From assembly GCF_011761475.1 (NCBI RefSeq), contig NZ_JAASRS010000001.1:2728001-2792000 (forward strand): DNA of 64,000 nucleotides. The letters run 5' to 3'. The notes under the pieces are model-generated. The model ran no database searches and had not been told where the DNA came from. It saw only the letters and a program-made list of their open reading frames with translations. The translations under genes were made by a program, and so were the position numbers. Within the stretch, counting starts at the first letter, position 1. Every line of letters starts with the position of its first letter. Shown here one piece after another: positions 26,038 to 34,189 of the stretch. This DNA comes from Saccharococcus thermophilus. Its GTDB lineage: Bacteria > Bacillota > Bacilli > Bacillales > Anoxybacillaceae.

Positions 26038-26174
26038 TGCTAATGAATGACAGGCACACTCACATCAAATCCCATTCTTTTTAACTGTTCGTCATCTTGC
26101 CAAAAACGCCGGCTCTTTTTTGTGCAAGTTGTCCATTTACGAATCTTTCCATTTCTCTGTATGCTTAAAGTAGT

Positions 26175-26188
26175 TGAAAACGATTTCA
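26175..26188 (+). promoter_or_regulatory. CcpA catabolite-response element (cre) of msmX
   Basis: TGAAAACGATTTCA fits the consensus TGWAANCGNTNWCA at every position and lies 20-33 bases before the msmX start, a place expected to give repression on rich carbon sources. Confidence 0.75.
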
Positions 26189-26207
26189 GACAGGGGGGTG
26201 CATGACA

Positions 26208-27320
26208 ATGGCAGAGCTTCGTTTAGAGCACATTTATAAAATTTACGATAACAATGTCACAGCGGTAAAAGATTTCAACCTACATATTCAAGACAAAGAA
26301 TTCATCGTTTTTGTCGGTCCGTCCGGCTGTGGAAAATCAACGACATTGCGGATGATTGCCGGCCTTGAAGAAATTTCAAAAGGCGACTTGTATATCGACG
26401 GAAAGCGGATGAATGATGTTCCGCCAAAAGACCGCGATATTGCGATGGTGTTCCAAAACTATGCGCTTTATCCGCATATGAGCGTTTATGATAACATGGC
26501 ATTCGGCTTAAAATTGCGCAAGTTCCCGAAAGCGGAAATCGAACGACGCGTCCGCGAAGCAGCTCGCATTCTTGGTCTGGAACAATATTTGGACCGTAAG
26601 CCAAAAGCGCTGTCCGGCGGTCAGCGGCAACGCGTCGCACTAGGCCGCGCCATCGTTCGTGACGCCAAAGTATTTTTAATGGACGAGCCGCTTTCCAACT
26701 TGGATGCCAAACTGCGCGTACAAATGCGTTCCGAAATTGCGAAATTGCACCAACGTTTGGAAACGACAACGATTTACGTCACCCACGACCAAACGGAAGC
26801 GATGACGATGGCTACACGGCTAGTCGTGATGAAAGACGGGGTTATTCAACAAGTCGGCACGCCAAGAGAAGTATATGAAAAGCCGGAAAATATTTTTGTC
26901 GGCGGCTTTATCGGTTCCCCAGCAATGAACTTTATTAAAGGAACGCTGCAGGACGGCAAGTTTGTTGTCGGCAATATTAGCATCGGCGTTCCGGAAGGGA
27001 AAATGAAAGTGCTGCGCGATCAAGGCTACGTCGGCAAGGAAGTCATCTTAGGCATTCGCCCGGAAGATATCCATGATGAGCCACTCTTCATTGAAGCGTC
27101 GCCAAATACGAAAATTACCGCTCACGTTGAGGTAGCCGAACTGCTTGGAGCGGAATCGATGATTTATTCCAATATTAATGGGCAAGAGTTTGTCGCGCGC
27201 ATCGACGCCCGCACGGAAATCAAGCCAGGTCACCAATTAGACCTTGCCTTAGATATGAACAAAGCACACTTTTTCGATATTGAAACGGAAAAACGAATCC
27301 GTCCTGCTGATGAAAAATAA
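26208..27320 (+). CDS. msmX: MsmX-type multi-sugar ABC importer ATPase
   Basis: A 370-residue ATPase of the MsmX/MalK/UgpC group that energises several sugar importers (maltodextrins, arabinan and galactan fragments in B. subtilis). Walker A GPSGCGKSTTLRM, signature LSGGQRQRV, Walker B VFLMDEPLSNLDAKL, D-loop/H-loop TIYVTHDQTEAMT, and a C-terminal regulatory OB fold with GIRPEDIHDEP. Second ATG (MAELRLEHIYKIY) fits the GGGGGG ribosome site better than the one at 26202. Stands alone without permeases, as msmX does. Confidence 0.94.
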   Translation: MAELRLEHIYKIYDNNVTAVKDFNLHIQDKEFIVFVGPSGCGKSTTLRMIAGLEEISKGDLYIDGKRMNDVPPKDRDIAMVFQNYALYPHMSVYDNMAFGLKLRKFPKAEIERRVREAARILGLEQYLDRKPKALSGGQRQRVALGRAIVRDAKVFLMDEPLSNLDAKLRVQMRSEIAKLHQRLETTTIYVTHDQTEAMTMATRLVVMKDGVIQQVGTPREVYEKPENIFVGGFIGSPAMNFIKGTLQDGKFVVGNISIGVPEGKMKVLRDQGYVGKEVILGIRPEDIHDEPLFIEASPNTKITAHVEVAELLGAESMIYSNINGQEFVARIDARTEIKPGHQLDLALDMNKAHFFDIETEKRIRPADEK

Positions 27321-27350
27321 CGATATTATCTCCCTTATAAATACTGCACA

Positions 27351-27374
27351 GGCTCTAGCGATAGCGCTAGAGCC
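27351..27374. terminator. Hairpin between msmX and convergent gene
   Basis: Perfect GGCTCTAGCG / CGCTAGAGCC stem with loop ATAG. The T-tract is weak on both strands. Confidence 0.6.
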
Positions 27375-27616
27375 TATTCTTTAATAAACCGCACTTCTTC
27401 CTGCCTGCAGCATGGACAGTAAAACAGATGCACACATTCGTGGTTGGCTAATGTGTACGGATAGCCATCCACTAATTTCATCATATCGATATCCATATAA
27501 GGACTATAGTTCTCAAAATAATCGGTTACCTTTCCTTGATCCTCCATCGGCTGTTGACAATGGGGGCAATATACCGTCACCTTACGCAATCCGTTGCATA
27601 GCGGGCAAATGTTCAT
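27374..27616 (-). CDS. Small zinc-ribbon-like protein
   Basis: An 80-residue protein with three Cys pairs: CPLC (residues 4-7), CPHC (18-21) and CPCC near residue 70 after HECVHLFY, likely holding zinc. ATG at 27616 has AGGAGG 7 bases upstream. Conserved-looking in Bacillaceae; function unknown. Confidence 0.7.
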   Translation of the reverse strand: MNICPLCNGLRKVTVYCPHCQQPMEDQGKVTDYFENYSPYMDIDMMKLVDGYPYTLANHECVHLFYCPCCRQEEVRFIKE

Positions 27617-27703
27617 GCTGTTTCCTCCTAAAGACAATCCCTTATTTTACATATTCCCTAATTCGGCAACGGTAAAACGTTAAAAATTACCATAAGCAAT
27701 AAA

Positions 27704-27733
27704 TGAATAATGAAAATAAAACGTCTCAAACTA
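27704..27733 (+). promoter_or_regulatory. Probable SigG promoter of the SASP gene
   Basis: TGAATA (27704-27709), 17 bases, CAAACTA (27727-27733), close to the forespore SigG consensus. It predicts a transcript start near 27740 and a leader of about 118 bases. Confidence 0.55.
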
Positions 27734-27759
27734 TTAGTACCATCAACCAAATAACCCGT

Positions 27760-27829
27760 TGGGTTCAGCCAAGCTTGGCAGCATGCTTGATAGCATGCGG
27801 TGCTGGTGCAAATCCAGCAAACCCAGCCA
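27760..27829 (+). other. tRNA-shaped structured element in the SASP leader
   Basis: A 70-base sequence that folds as a cloverleaf. The acceptor TGGGTT / AACCCA (27760-27765 / 27820-27825) is followed by G and CCA (27827-27829). The D-like arm is GCCA-AGCT-TGGC (27768-27779). The anticodon-like arm is GCATGC-TTGATA-GCATGC (27781-27798). The T-like arm is GCTGG-TGCAAAT-CCAGC (27802-27818) with the canonical 5-bp stem and 7-base loop. Short D and variable loops, a 6-base anticodon-type loop and G at position 55 make it unlikely to be a working tRNA. An upstream AACCC (27753-27757) could pair with GGGTT instead, giving an alternative fold. Confidence 0.6.
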
Positions 27830-27858
27830 TCAAAAATGAAACAAGGAGATGATTACAC

Positions 27859-28068
27859 ATGGCACGTAACAACAATTCTAACCAATTGTTAGTTGCTGGT
27901 GCGCAACAAGCAATCGACCAAATGAAGTATGAAATCGCTCAAGAATTTGGTGTAAACCTTGGTCCTGACACCACTTCTCGCGCTAACGGTTCTGTTGGTG
28001 GCGAAATTACAAAGCGTCTTGTCGCAATGGCTCAACAACAACTTGGCGGCCAATTCGGCGCTCGCTAA
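27859..28068 (+). CDS. Alpha/beta-type small acid-soluble spore protein
   Basis: A 69-residue SASP that coats and protects spore DNA. It carries the germination-protease region [12 protein letters not shown] and the DNA-binding stretch [23 protein letters not shown] at 27859 has AAGGAGATGA upstream. Expressed in the forespore (SigG promoter). The leader carries the tRNA-shaped element. One of several SASP genes expected in the genome, so no specific symbol is given. Confidence 0.96.
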   Translation: MARNNNSNQLLVAGAQQAIDQMKYEIAQEFGVNLGPDTTSRANGSVGGEITKRLVAMAQQQLGGQFGAR

Positions 28069-28090
28069 TAACAACTTCATATACATGGCT

Positions 28091-28122
28091 AAAGCCCCAG
28101 GCACCTTGCCTGGGGCTTTTTC
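28091..28122 (+). terminator. Terminator of the SASP gene
   Basis: AAAGCCCCAGGC / GCCTGGGGCTTTTT stem-loop. Confidence 0.9.
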
Positions 28123-28128
28123 GTCCTG

Positions 28129-28863
28129 CTACCTAATTAATTGTAAAAATCGTTTTGTCCGTTCATTTTGAGGAGCAACGAGCAATTGATCTGGAGTCCC
28201 TCTTTCTACGATGACTCCTCCATCCATAAAAATTACTTCGTCGGCTACTTCTTTTGCAAATCTCATTTCATGAGTGACGACAATCATTGTCATCCCTTCA
28301 TTTGCTAAACTTTTCATGACTTTCAGCACTTCACCGACAAGTTCCGGATCCAATGCTGATGTCGGTTCATCAAAAAGCATGACTTCCGGCTCCATGGCAA
28401 GCGCCCGCGCAATCCCGACGCGCTGTTGCTGCCCGCCAGACAGTTGAAATGGATAATGGTGCGCTTTATCGCGAAGTCCCACTTTCGCTAATAACTCCAT
28501 CGCTTTTTCGCGCGCATGTTCTTTCTTTTCCCGTTTCACCGTAACAGGTCCTTCCATGACATTTTCAAGCGCAGTCATATGGGGAAACAAATTATAGCTT
28601 TGGAACACCATTCCTGTTAATCGGCGAAATTCATGAATCTCGCGCTTCGTCACAGGCTTCGAAAAATCAAGCTGCCTATTTGCTATCGAAATTTTCCCTT
28701 TCGTCGGCGTTTCCAGCACGTTTAAACAACGCAAAAACGTCGTCTTCCCTGACCCCGATGGACCGATAATGACCACTACTTTTCCTTTTTCCACCGTGAT
28801 ATCGATTCCTTTTAATACTTCTATGTCACCAAATTGCTTATATAAGCCTTGAACAGAAATCAT
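28129..28863 (-). CDS. tcyC: Polar amino-acid (cystine-type) ABC importer ATPase, TcyC-like
   Basis: A 244-residue ATPase of the polar-amino-acid importer family: [43 protein letters not shown] and VVTHEM. Three consecutive ATGs start the frame; the third (28863) is 8 bases from AAGGAG. It is the last gene of a three-gene unit with permease and binding protein. Sequence type resembles the TcyABC cystine system more than GlnQ, but the substrate is inferred. Confidence 0.8.
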   Translation of the reverse strand: MISVQGLYKQFGDIEVLKGIDITVEKGKVVVIIGPSGSGKTTFLRCLNVLETPTKGKISIANRQLDFSKPVTKREIHEFRRLTGMVFQSYNLFPHMTALENVMEGPVTVKREKKEHAREKAMELLAKVGLRDKAHHYPFQLSGGQQQRVGIARALAMEPEVMLFDEPTSALDPELVGEVLKVMKSLANEGMTMIVVTHEMRFAKEVADEVIFMDGGVIVERGTPDQLLVAPQNERTKRFLQLIR

Positions 28864-28881
28864 CATCATATCTCCTTAACG

Positions 28882-29583
28882 TTATCTTGCAATATAACGA
28901 TTTAAGCGATCTTCGATTCGGTTTTGCACAATCGATAGGACAAAGCAAATAATCCAATAAATGATTGCCGCTTCCGTGTATAATAACAAGAATTCATAGT
29001 TCATCGAGGCAATTTCCTGTGCTTTGCGAAACATTTCCGAAACGAGAATGAGCGACGCAAGCGATGTATCTTTGACTAAGCTAATGAATGTATTGGATAG
29101 CGGCGGAATCGAAACTCGCGCCGCCTGTGGAAATACTACCCGGCGCAGTGCCTGCCACGGCGTCATTCCTAGCGAATATGCCGCTTCCCATTGACCTTTT
29201 GGAATGGATAAAATCGCCGCACGGATAATCTCTGAAGCATACGCACCGACATTTAAGGAAAAGCCAATAACAGCGGCAGGGAACGAAGGAATGGTAATGC
29301 CGATGTTCGGCAGTCCGTAAAAGATAATAAACAACTGAACAAGAAGCGGTGTTCCGCGGATGGCGGATACATACATTCTTGCGATCATTTCCAATACTTT
29401 CATTCCAGAGATACGCGCCAAAGCTGTGGCAATTGCCAATACCAGCCCAATAAAAAACGTAATAACCGTCAGCGGAATCGTATAATACAAAGCTCCCTTC
29501 ACTAACGGGAGAAGGGAACTTTGTGCAATGGATACTAATCTGTTTACTCTTTCCGGATCCATCATCACATTACTTAGATACAT
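28882..29583 (-). CDS. tcyB: Amino-acid ABC importer permease, TcyB-like
   Basis: A 233-residue permease with about five helices and the His/Glu-family start LVKGALYYTIPLTVITFFIG. The coupling loop is AAYSLGMTPWQALRRVVFPQA. The start is uncertain: ATG 29583 overlaps the binding-protein gene by 14 bases, whereas the ATG pair at 29565/29562 starts just after its stop. Works with the flanking subunits. Confidence 0.8.
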   Translation of the reverse strand: MYLSNVMMDPERVNRLVSIAQSSLLPLVKGALYYTIPLTVITFFIGLVLAIATALARISGMKVLEMIARMYVSAIRGTPLLVQLFIIFYGLPNIGITIPSFPAAVIGFSLNVGAYASEIIRAAILSIPKGQWEAAYSLGMTPWQALRRVVFPQAARVSIPPLSNTFISLVKDTSLASLILVSEMFRKAQEIASMNYEFLLLYTEAAIIYWIICFVLSIVQNRIEDRLNRYIAR

Positions 29584-30382
29584 CTTCACCAAACCATTTC
29601 TTAGAAATTTTTGCGTACGTGCCGTCTTTTTTCATATCTTCCAGCGCTTTATTGACAGCTTTCACTAATGTGTCGCTGCCTTTGCGGAACATAAATCCGC
29701 TTTTTGAGGCATCATTGTGCTTCGCCACAATTTTAATTGGCGCGTCCGGTTTTTGTCTTAAATAATCAAGAACCGATAAGTTATCATTAATAGTAACGTC
29801 CGCCCTTTTCGAGCTTAACAATTCGATCGCTTGATTGAATCCTTCTACTCCGACAATTTGCGCGCCGTAAGACCGTGCTAAATCGGCAAAATTGCTTGTC
29901 ATCGACTGTGCCGCTTTTAGCCCTTTTATGTCTTCAAATTTAGATACTTTCTTGTTATCTTTATGAACGACTAACACCGCCATAGAAGTAATATACGGAT
30001 CAGAAAAATCATATTTCTGTTGCCGGTCCGGACGGATTCCGACTTCATTGGCAATCATATCGAACCGTTTCGCATCCAGTCCTGCAAACATTGCATCCCA
30101 CTGTGTTTCCATAAATACCGGTTTAACTCCCAGACGTTTCGCTACTTCTCTTGCCAAATCCACATCGAATCCGGTTAACTTTCCGCTTTTATCGTGAAAA
30201 GTAAACGGCGGGTAGGTGCCTTCTGTCCCGATTCGCAACTCTCCGGATTTTTTCGCCTGCGCCAATAAATCGGTTTCTTGCTTATTCGGCTTCTCCTGTG
30301 ATTGTTGATTGCCGCATGCGGCCAATAACAAAATGGAAGCCGCCATCAAAAAGAACAAACTTCGCAATAAAGTTTTTTTCAT
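29570..30382 (-). CDS. tcyA: Amino-acid ABC importer solute-binding lipoprotein, TcyA-like
   Basis: A 270-residue extracellular lipoprotein: signal peptide MKKTLLRSLFFLMAASILLL, lipobox LAAC. The SBP family 3 fold includes LRIGTEGTYPPFTFHDK, GFDVDLAREVAKRLG and IANEVGIRPDRQQKYDFSDP. The long frame begins at 30424, but ATG 30382 starts the signal peptide and has GGAGG upstream. First gene of the tcyABC-like unit, under a TTGACA promoter. Confidence 0.82.
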   Translation of the reverse strand: MKKTLLRSLFFLMAASILLLAACGNQQSQEKPNKQETDLLAQAKKSGELRIGTEGTYPPFTFHDKSGKLTGFDVDLAREVAKRLGVKPVFMETQWDAMFAGLDAKRFDMIANEVGIRPDRQQKYDFSDPYITSMAVLVVHKDNKKVSKFEDIKGLKAAQSMTSNFADLARSYGAQIVGVEGFNQAIELLSSKRADVTINDNLSVLDYLRQKPDAPIKIVAKHNDASKSGFMFRKGSDTLVKAVNKALEDMKKDGTYAKISKKWFGEDVSK

Positions 30383-30429
30383 ATATTCCAAACCTCCATC
30401 ATTCCGATTGGTTTTTAGCAACATAAGTT

Positions 30430-30459
30430 ATAATAAAAAAGCTATAGGCAAGTTGTCAA
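30430..30459 (-). promoter_or_regulatory. SigA promoter of the tcyABC-like operon
   Basis: Minus strand TTGACA (30454-30459), 18 bases, TATTAT (30430-30435). No S-box or T-box is visible in the short leader. Confidence 0.55.
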
Positions 30460-30504
30460 TGGAAAAGAAAAGATAACGTTTCTTCCATCATTATTATTCT
30501 AGTC

Positions 30505-30527
30505 AAAAAAAAAAGAGCTTTACGCTC
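30505..30527 (-). terminator. Terminator of the CBS-domain transporter gene
   Basis: Minus strand GAGC-GTAAA-GCTC followed by ten Ts, 1 base after the stop codon. Confidence 0.75.
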
Positions 30528-30528
30528 C

Positions 30529-31794
30529 TTATATATTTTCCGCCAACGGTTTGTTTAACGAAACAAGCACTTTGCGAATTCGACGGTTTTCCACTTGCCG
30601 CACCGTAAACGTAAGCGGTCCGTAATGCAGCGTTTCACCGACATTCGGCACGCGTTCAAACATTTCAAATATCCAGCCGCCTAACGTGTGCGACGCGCTG
30701 TCCGGTGTATCAATTTTCATCATTTCGCAAAATTCATCAAGCGGCAATTCGGCGTTAAACTCATAGCTGTTCTCATCGATCTGCCGGATGCTTTTTACCG
30801 CTTCATCATGTTCGTCCCATATTTCGCCAACAATTTGTTCAATAATATCTTCAAGCGTAATTAACCCGGCGGTACCGCCGAACTCATCGACAACAATGGC
30901 CATATGCACCTTGCTTTTTTGAAATTCTGGCAACAAATCGGAAATTTTCATCGATTCCACGACAAACAGCGGCTTGCGCAACAACTTACGGATGTTGACC
31001 TCTTTTTGCTGTACCAGTTCACTAAAAAAGTCGCTTTCCGACAAAATGCCGATAACATTATCAATATCTCCCTCATATACCGGGATGCGGGAGTATTTTT
31101 CCTCTAAAAACACATCGCGGATTTCCTCGATCGGCTGGTTTACTTCGACAGCAACCATATCAGACCGTGGCGTAAAAATTTCTTCCACTAAAATTTCATC
31201 AAAATCGAGCGAACGGCGAATAAGCTCCTTTTCTTTATTGTCAATAATTCCTTCTTCCTCGCTTAACTCAATCATTACTTTAATTTCTTCCTCCGTCACC
31301 GCGGGAACAACCGCCCCGCTAGCAAACCATTTTGCGACATGTTCCTTTACCATATGAAACAACGTCGTGACAGGAGAAAGCAACTTCATCAATACGTAAA
31401 TAATGCCTGCATAACGAATCGATAACGATTCTGCATGCACTTTCGCAATCGATTTTGGCAAAATTTCACCGAAGACCACGAGAAGTACAGTCATCACGAT
31501 AATTGCAGCGGCCAGACCTGCGCGCTCCCCAAGCATCATTGTCGCCATGTCTACTAAAAAAGCGACCGCCACAATGCCGGTGATTCGATTGGCTACAAGC
31601 ACAGCCAATAAGACGTGGTCTAAATTTTCCATAATGTAATGAACCCGCTTACTGCCACGGTGATTTTCTTCGACATAGTTTTTTAGGCGAATTTTATTGG
31701 CAGACGACAATGCGGTTTCTGCCGAAGAAAAGAAAGCGTTTAATACCATGCAAAGGAAAAACCACCCTAACAACCCTAGAGGCAACTCTCCCAA
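30529..31794 (-). CDS. CNNM/CorC-family membrane protein with CBS pair (putative Mg export)
   Basis: A 421-residue protein. An N-terminal DUF21 (CNNM) membrane domain (about 1-190) begins LLGWFFLCMVLNAFFSSAETAL. Two CBS domains (about 205-330) include TPRSDMVAVEVNQP and FGGTAGLITLEDIIEQIVGE. A C-terminal CorC/HlyC domain closes the protein. Related B. subtilis MpfA exports magnesium; haemolysin labels for this family are historical. The frame opens with TTG at 31794 far from GGAG, so the start is uncertain. Confidence 0.83.
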   Translation of the reverse strand: MGELPLGLLGWFFLCMVLNAFFSSAETALSSANKIRLKNYVEENHRGSKRVHYIMENLDHVLLAVLVANRITGIVAVAFLVDMATMMLGERAGLAAAIIVMTVLLVVFGEILPKSIAKVHAESLSIRYAGIIYVLMKLLSPVTTLFHMVKEHVAKWFASGAVVPAVTEEEIKVMIELSEEEGIIDNKEKELIRRSLDFDEILVEEIFTPRSDMVAVEVNQPIEEIRDVFLEEKYSRIPVYEGDIDNVIGILSESDFFSELVQQKEVNIRKLLRKPLFVVESMKISDLLPEFQKSKVHMAIVVDEFGGTAGLITLEDIIEQIVGEIWDEHDEAVKSIRQIDENSYEFNAELPLDEFCEMMKIDTPDSASHTLGGWIFEMFERVPNVGETLHYGPLTFTVRQVENRRIRKVLVSLNKPLAENI

Positions 31795-31913
31795 AGAATC
31801 TTCACACTCCTAAATAAAACGTCATTATGTTATTATTATCCATTTATATGATTATCATATCAAATTTTTCATGAAATGCCTATCTTCTAAACATGCATAA
31901 ACATGCAAAGAAT

Positions 31914-31944
31914 AAAAACTGCAGAGTGACCTCTGCAGTTTTTA
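31914..31944 (-). terminator. Terminator of the 27-residue peptide gene
   Basis: Minus strand AAAACTGCAGAG / CTCTGCAGTTTT stem, T-rich on both sides; begins at the stop codon of the small gene. Confidence 0.8.
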
Positions 31945-32025
31945 CGACTCAATCAAGCATGAACCGATAAAATATACTAGCACCAACAAAGAAGCAATAT
32001 TCAAGGTGACGGATAGCTCTTCCAT
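31942..32025 (-). CDS. 27-residue single-helix membrane peptide
   Basis: Minus strand GAGGAGGG, 6 bases, ATG at 32025. The peptide starts MEELSVTLNIASLLVLVYF and ends IGSCLIES, so one hydrophobic helix with short polar ends. The stop runs straight into a strong terminator, giving a complete mini-gene of gene-like design. No family recognised; could be a membrane regulator or a toxin-like peptide. Confidence 0.55.
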   Translation of the reverse strand: MEELSVTLNIASLLVLVYFIGSCLIES

Positions 32026-32168
32026 TTTGTTCCCTCCTCGTCATTCATCCCCCATTATCATCGTAACACAACACTTTTTTTTATGTGGCAGACACTTTAT
32101 ACAACTTTTTGACAATTTTATTACATTGATGAATGCTCTTCCTTTTAGCCAATCGCCAAGAGCAAGGC

Positions 32169-32195
32169 AAAAAGGGCTTCCTTTTTTGAAGCCCC
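32169..32195 (-). terminator. Terminator of the thiamin operon
   Basis: Minus strand GGGCTTC / GAAGCCC stem then TTTTTGCC, at the thiF stop. Confidence 0.8.
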
Positions 32196-33220
32196 TAGCC
32201 TAAATAGCGGTAATAAATCGATTTTGCCTCTTGAATATCTTTTGTTCCATGAATCAAGGCTCGCCCGTCGGAAAAGACGACAAGCCGCTCATTTCCAAGC
32301 GATACGGAAACAAGATATGGATTGACATGCACGGCCAATCCTTGTTTCGCAAACAAGGAGGCCAGCTCTTGCAAATCATAATTTCGTTTGGCAGCGGGGC
32401 GGATTTGTACCGAATTGCGCCCGCATAGCACCGCCGTTTTTGTTTGCTGCTCATAGGAAAGAAACGGATAGGACGGCTTTTCGCCGCAAGTAGGACAATC
32501 TTCTTTTTTTACCGAATCAATGCGTATCGCCGTATACTGATTTTTCCATAAATCAAACGATACGAGCTTGTGGCGCAATGCCGCCCAGTCTTCAACTAAA
32601 ATTTTCAGCGCTTCCGTCACTTGATAACTGACGACCATTTGCACCGCGGGGCTGATAATTCCCGCCGTATCGCACGTCAGGCCGCCCATCGGCACCGTAT
32701 CAAGCAGGCAGTGAAAGCATGGCGTTTTGCCGGGAATAAATGCGTAGCTAATGCCATAGCTGCCGACACAGGCGCCGTAAATCCAAGGGATACGATATTT
32801 GTAGGCGGCGTCATTGATCATCATGCGCGTATCAAAGTTGTCGGTCGCGTCCATTAAAAGATCAGGCGTTCTTGCAGTAATCAGCTCCTCAAGCTCTTGC
32901 GCCGTCACATCGCCGACAATCGCGTCGATTTCGACATCGGAGTTTACTTCCTGAAGCCGTTGCTTAGCGGCAACCGCTTTCGGCAAGCGCTCTTTTGCAT
33001 CGGCTTCGCTGTATAACTGTTGGCGCTGAAGATTGCTCCATTCGACATAATCGCGGTCGACAATCGTTACTTTGCCGACGCCGGCGCGCACCAGCGCCTC
33101 GGCACTGCCTGTTCCTAACGCACCGGCGCCAATAATGAGCACATGTTTTTGTCTAATTTTCTTTTGTCCTTCTTCGCCAATTGGCGCAAACAACTCTTGA
33201 CGAGAATAGCGTTCGTTCAA
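32195..33220 (-). CDS. thiF: ThiF, sulfur-carrier adenylyltransferase
   Basis: A 341-residue E1-like enzyme that adenylates the C-terminal Gly of ThiS for sulfur transfer. Nucleotide site [21 protein letters not shown], Arg finger [10 protein letters not shown], zinc Cys pairs CFHC and CPTCGEKP. The C-terminal 90 residues beyond the usual E1 core are an extra domain. Overlaps thiG by 4 bases (ATGA). Last gene of the nine-gene unit. MoeB-like activity cannot be excluded but the context favours ThiF. Confidence 0.92.
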   Translation of the reverse strand: MNERYSRQELFAPIGEEGQKKIRQKHVLIIGAGALGTGSAEALVRAGVGKVTIVDRDYVEWSNLQRQQLYSEADAKERLPKAVAAKQRLQEVNSDVEIDAIVGDVTAQELEELITARTPDLLMDATDNFDTRMMINDAAYKYRIPWIYGACVGSYGISYAFIPGKTPCFHCLLDTVPMGGLTCDTAGIISPAVQMVVSYQVTEALKILVEDWAALRHKLVSFDLWKNQYTAIRIDSVKKEDCPTCGEKPSYPFLSYEQQTKTAVLCGRNSVQIRPAAKRNYDLQELASLFAKQGLAVHVNPYLVSVSLGNERLVVFSDGRALIHGTKDIQEAKSIYYRYLG

Positions 33221-33984
33221 ACGACACTCATTCCTTCCGTTGGGCTGCTTGCGGTAGCGTACCGTTTTTTCGGAATTCTGCCCGCCTCATAGCCGAGCCG
33301 TCCCGCTTCCACCGCTAATTTCATCGCTTTAGCCATTTTGACCGGATCGGCTGCACCGGAAACAGCCGTATTTAATAGCACTCCGTCCGCTCCTAACTCC
33401 ATCGCCAATGCCGCATCGGCCGGGCTGCCGATTCCAGCGTCCACAATCACCGGCACCGTCGCCTGCTCGATAATGAAACTTAAGTTGAGCGGATTAACAA
33501 TGCCCTGACCGGAACCGATCGGCGCAGCGCCAGGCATCACCGCATGGCAGCCAAGCTCTTGCAGCCGTTTGGCCAGCACGACATCATCGGAAGTATAAGG
33601 AAGAACAACAAATCCTTCCTCAAGCAACATTTCCGTTGCTTTTAGCGTCTCCACCGGATCTGGCAACAGCGTTTTCTCGCAGCCGATCACTTCTACTTTA
33701 ATCATATCACATAATCCCGACGCTTTGGCGAGCCGCGCGATTCGCACGGCTTCTTCCGCTGTTTTCGCTCCCGCGGTGTTTGGCAGCAGTTTATATTTGG
33801 TTAAATTTAAATTTTCCAAAAAATTAGGTTGGTTCGGCTCAAAAATGTTCATGCGTCGGACAGCAAACGTCAAAATTTCCGCTCCCGATGCTTCAACTGC
33901 TTGCTTCTGCACTTCCAAACTTGGATATTTTCCCGTTCCGAGCAATAATCTCGATTGAAATTCATATGGCCCGATTTTTAGCAT
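33217..33984 (-). CDS. thiG: Thiazole synthase
   Basis: A 255-residue TIM-barrel enzyme forming the thiazole phosphate of thiamin from deoxyxylulose phosphate, dehydroglycine and ThiS thiocarboxylate. Catalytic Lys in [16 protein letters not shown]; phosphate-binding [20 protein letters not shown] and DGVLLNTAV. One base after thiS. Confidence 0.97.
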   Translation of the reverse strand: MLKIGPYEFQSRLLLGTGKYPSLEVQKQAVEASGAEILTFAVRRMNIFEPNQPNFLENLNLTKYKLLPNTAGAKTAEEAVRIARLAKASGLCDMIKVEVIGCEKTLLPDPVETLKATEMLLEEGFVVLPYTSDDVVLAKRLQELGCHAVMPGAAPIGSGQGIVNPLNLSFIIEQATVPVIVDAGIGSPADAALAMELGADGVLLNTAVSGAADPVKMAKAMKLAVEAGRLGYEAGRIPKKRYATASSPTEGMSVV

Positions 33985-33985
33985 C

Positions 33986-34189
33986 TCAACCGCCTCCTAC
34001 AAAATGAACAATTTCGATTTTATCGCCGTCACATAAAGTGGTTGTGTCATACTGGCTTTTTTCGATAATCGTTAAATTCACTTCCACAACAGCCAGCTTG
34101 TTGTGCAATTGAAAATGAGCAAGCAAATCGCTGACCGTTTTCACTTGCTCGGGAACATGAATCGATTCACCGTTAATAATGAGCTTCAT
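33986..34189 (-). CDS. thiS: ThiS sulfur-carrier protein
   Basis: A 67-residue ubiquitin-like sulfur carrier ending in the Gly-Gly tail needed for adenylation (VHFVGGG, with one extra Gly). Overlaps the thiO stop by 4 bases. Partner of ThiF and ThiG. Confidence 0.93.
   Translation of the reverse strand: MKLIINGESIHVPEQVKTVSDLLAHFQLHNKLAVVEVNLTIIEKSQYDTTTLCDGDKIEIVHFVGGG

Noticed and set aside
27760-27829. A functional tRNA gene
   Set aside because: Four-base D loop, six-base anticodon-type loop, three-base variable region, an acceptor mismatch at position 7 and G instead of T at position 55; better described as tRNA-like.
30388-30420. ATCGGAAT before the TcyA-like gene as a CymR site
   Set aside because: Only half of the remembered CymR pattern fits; I could not align the other half.
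30529-31794. Haemolysin
   Set aside because: The name is historical for CNNM/CorC proteins; the domains point to a metal transporter.
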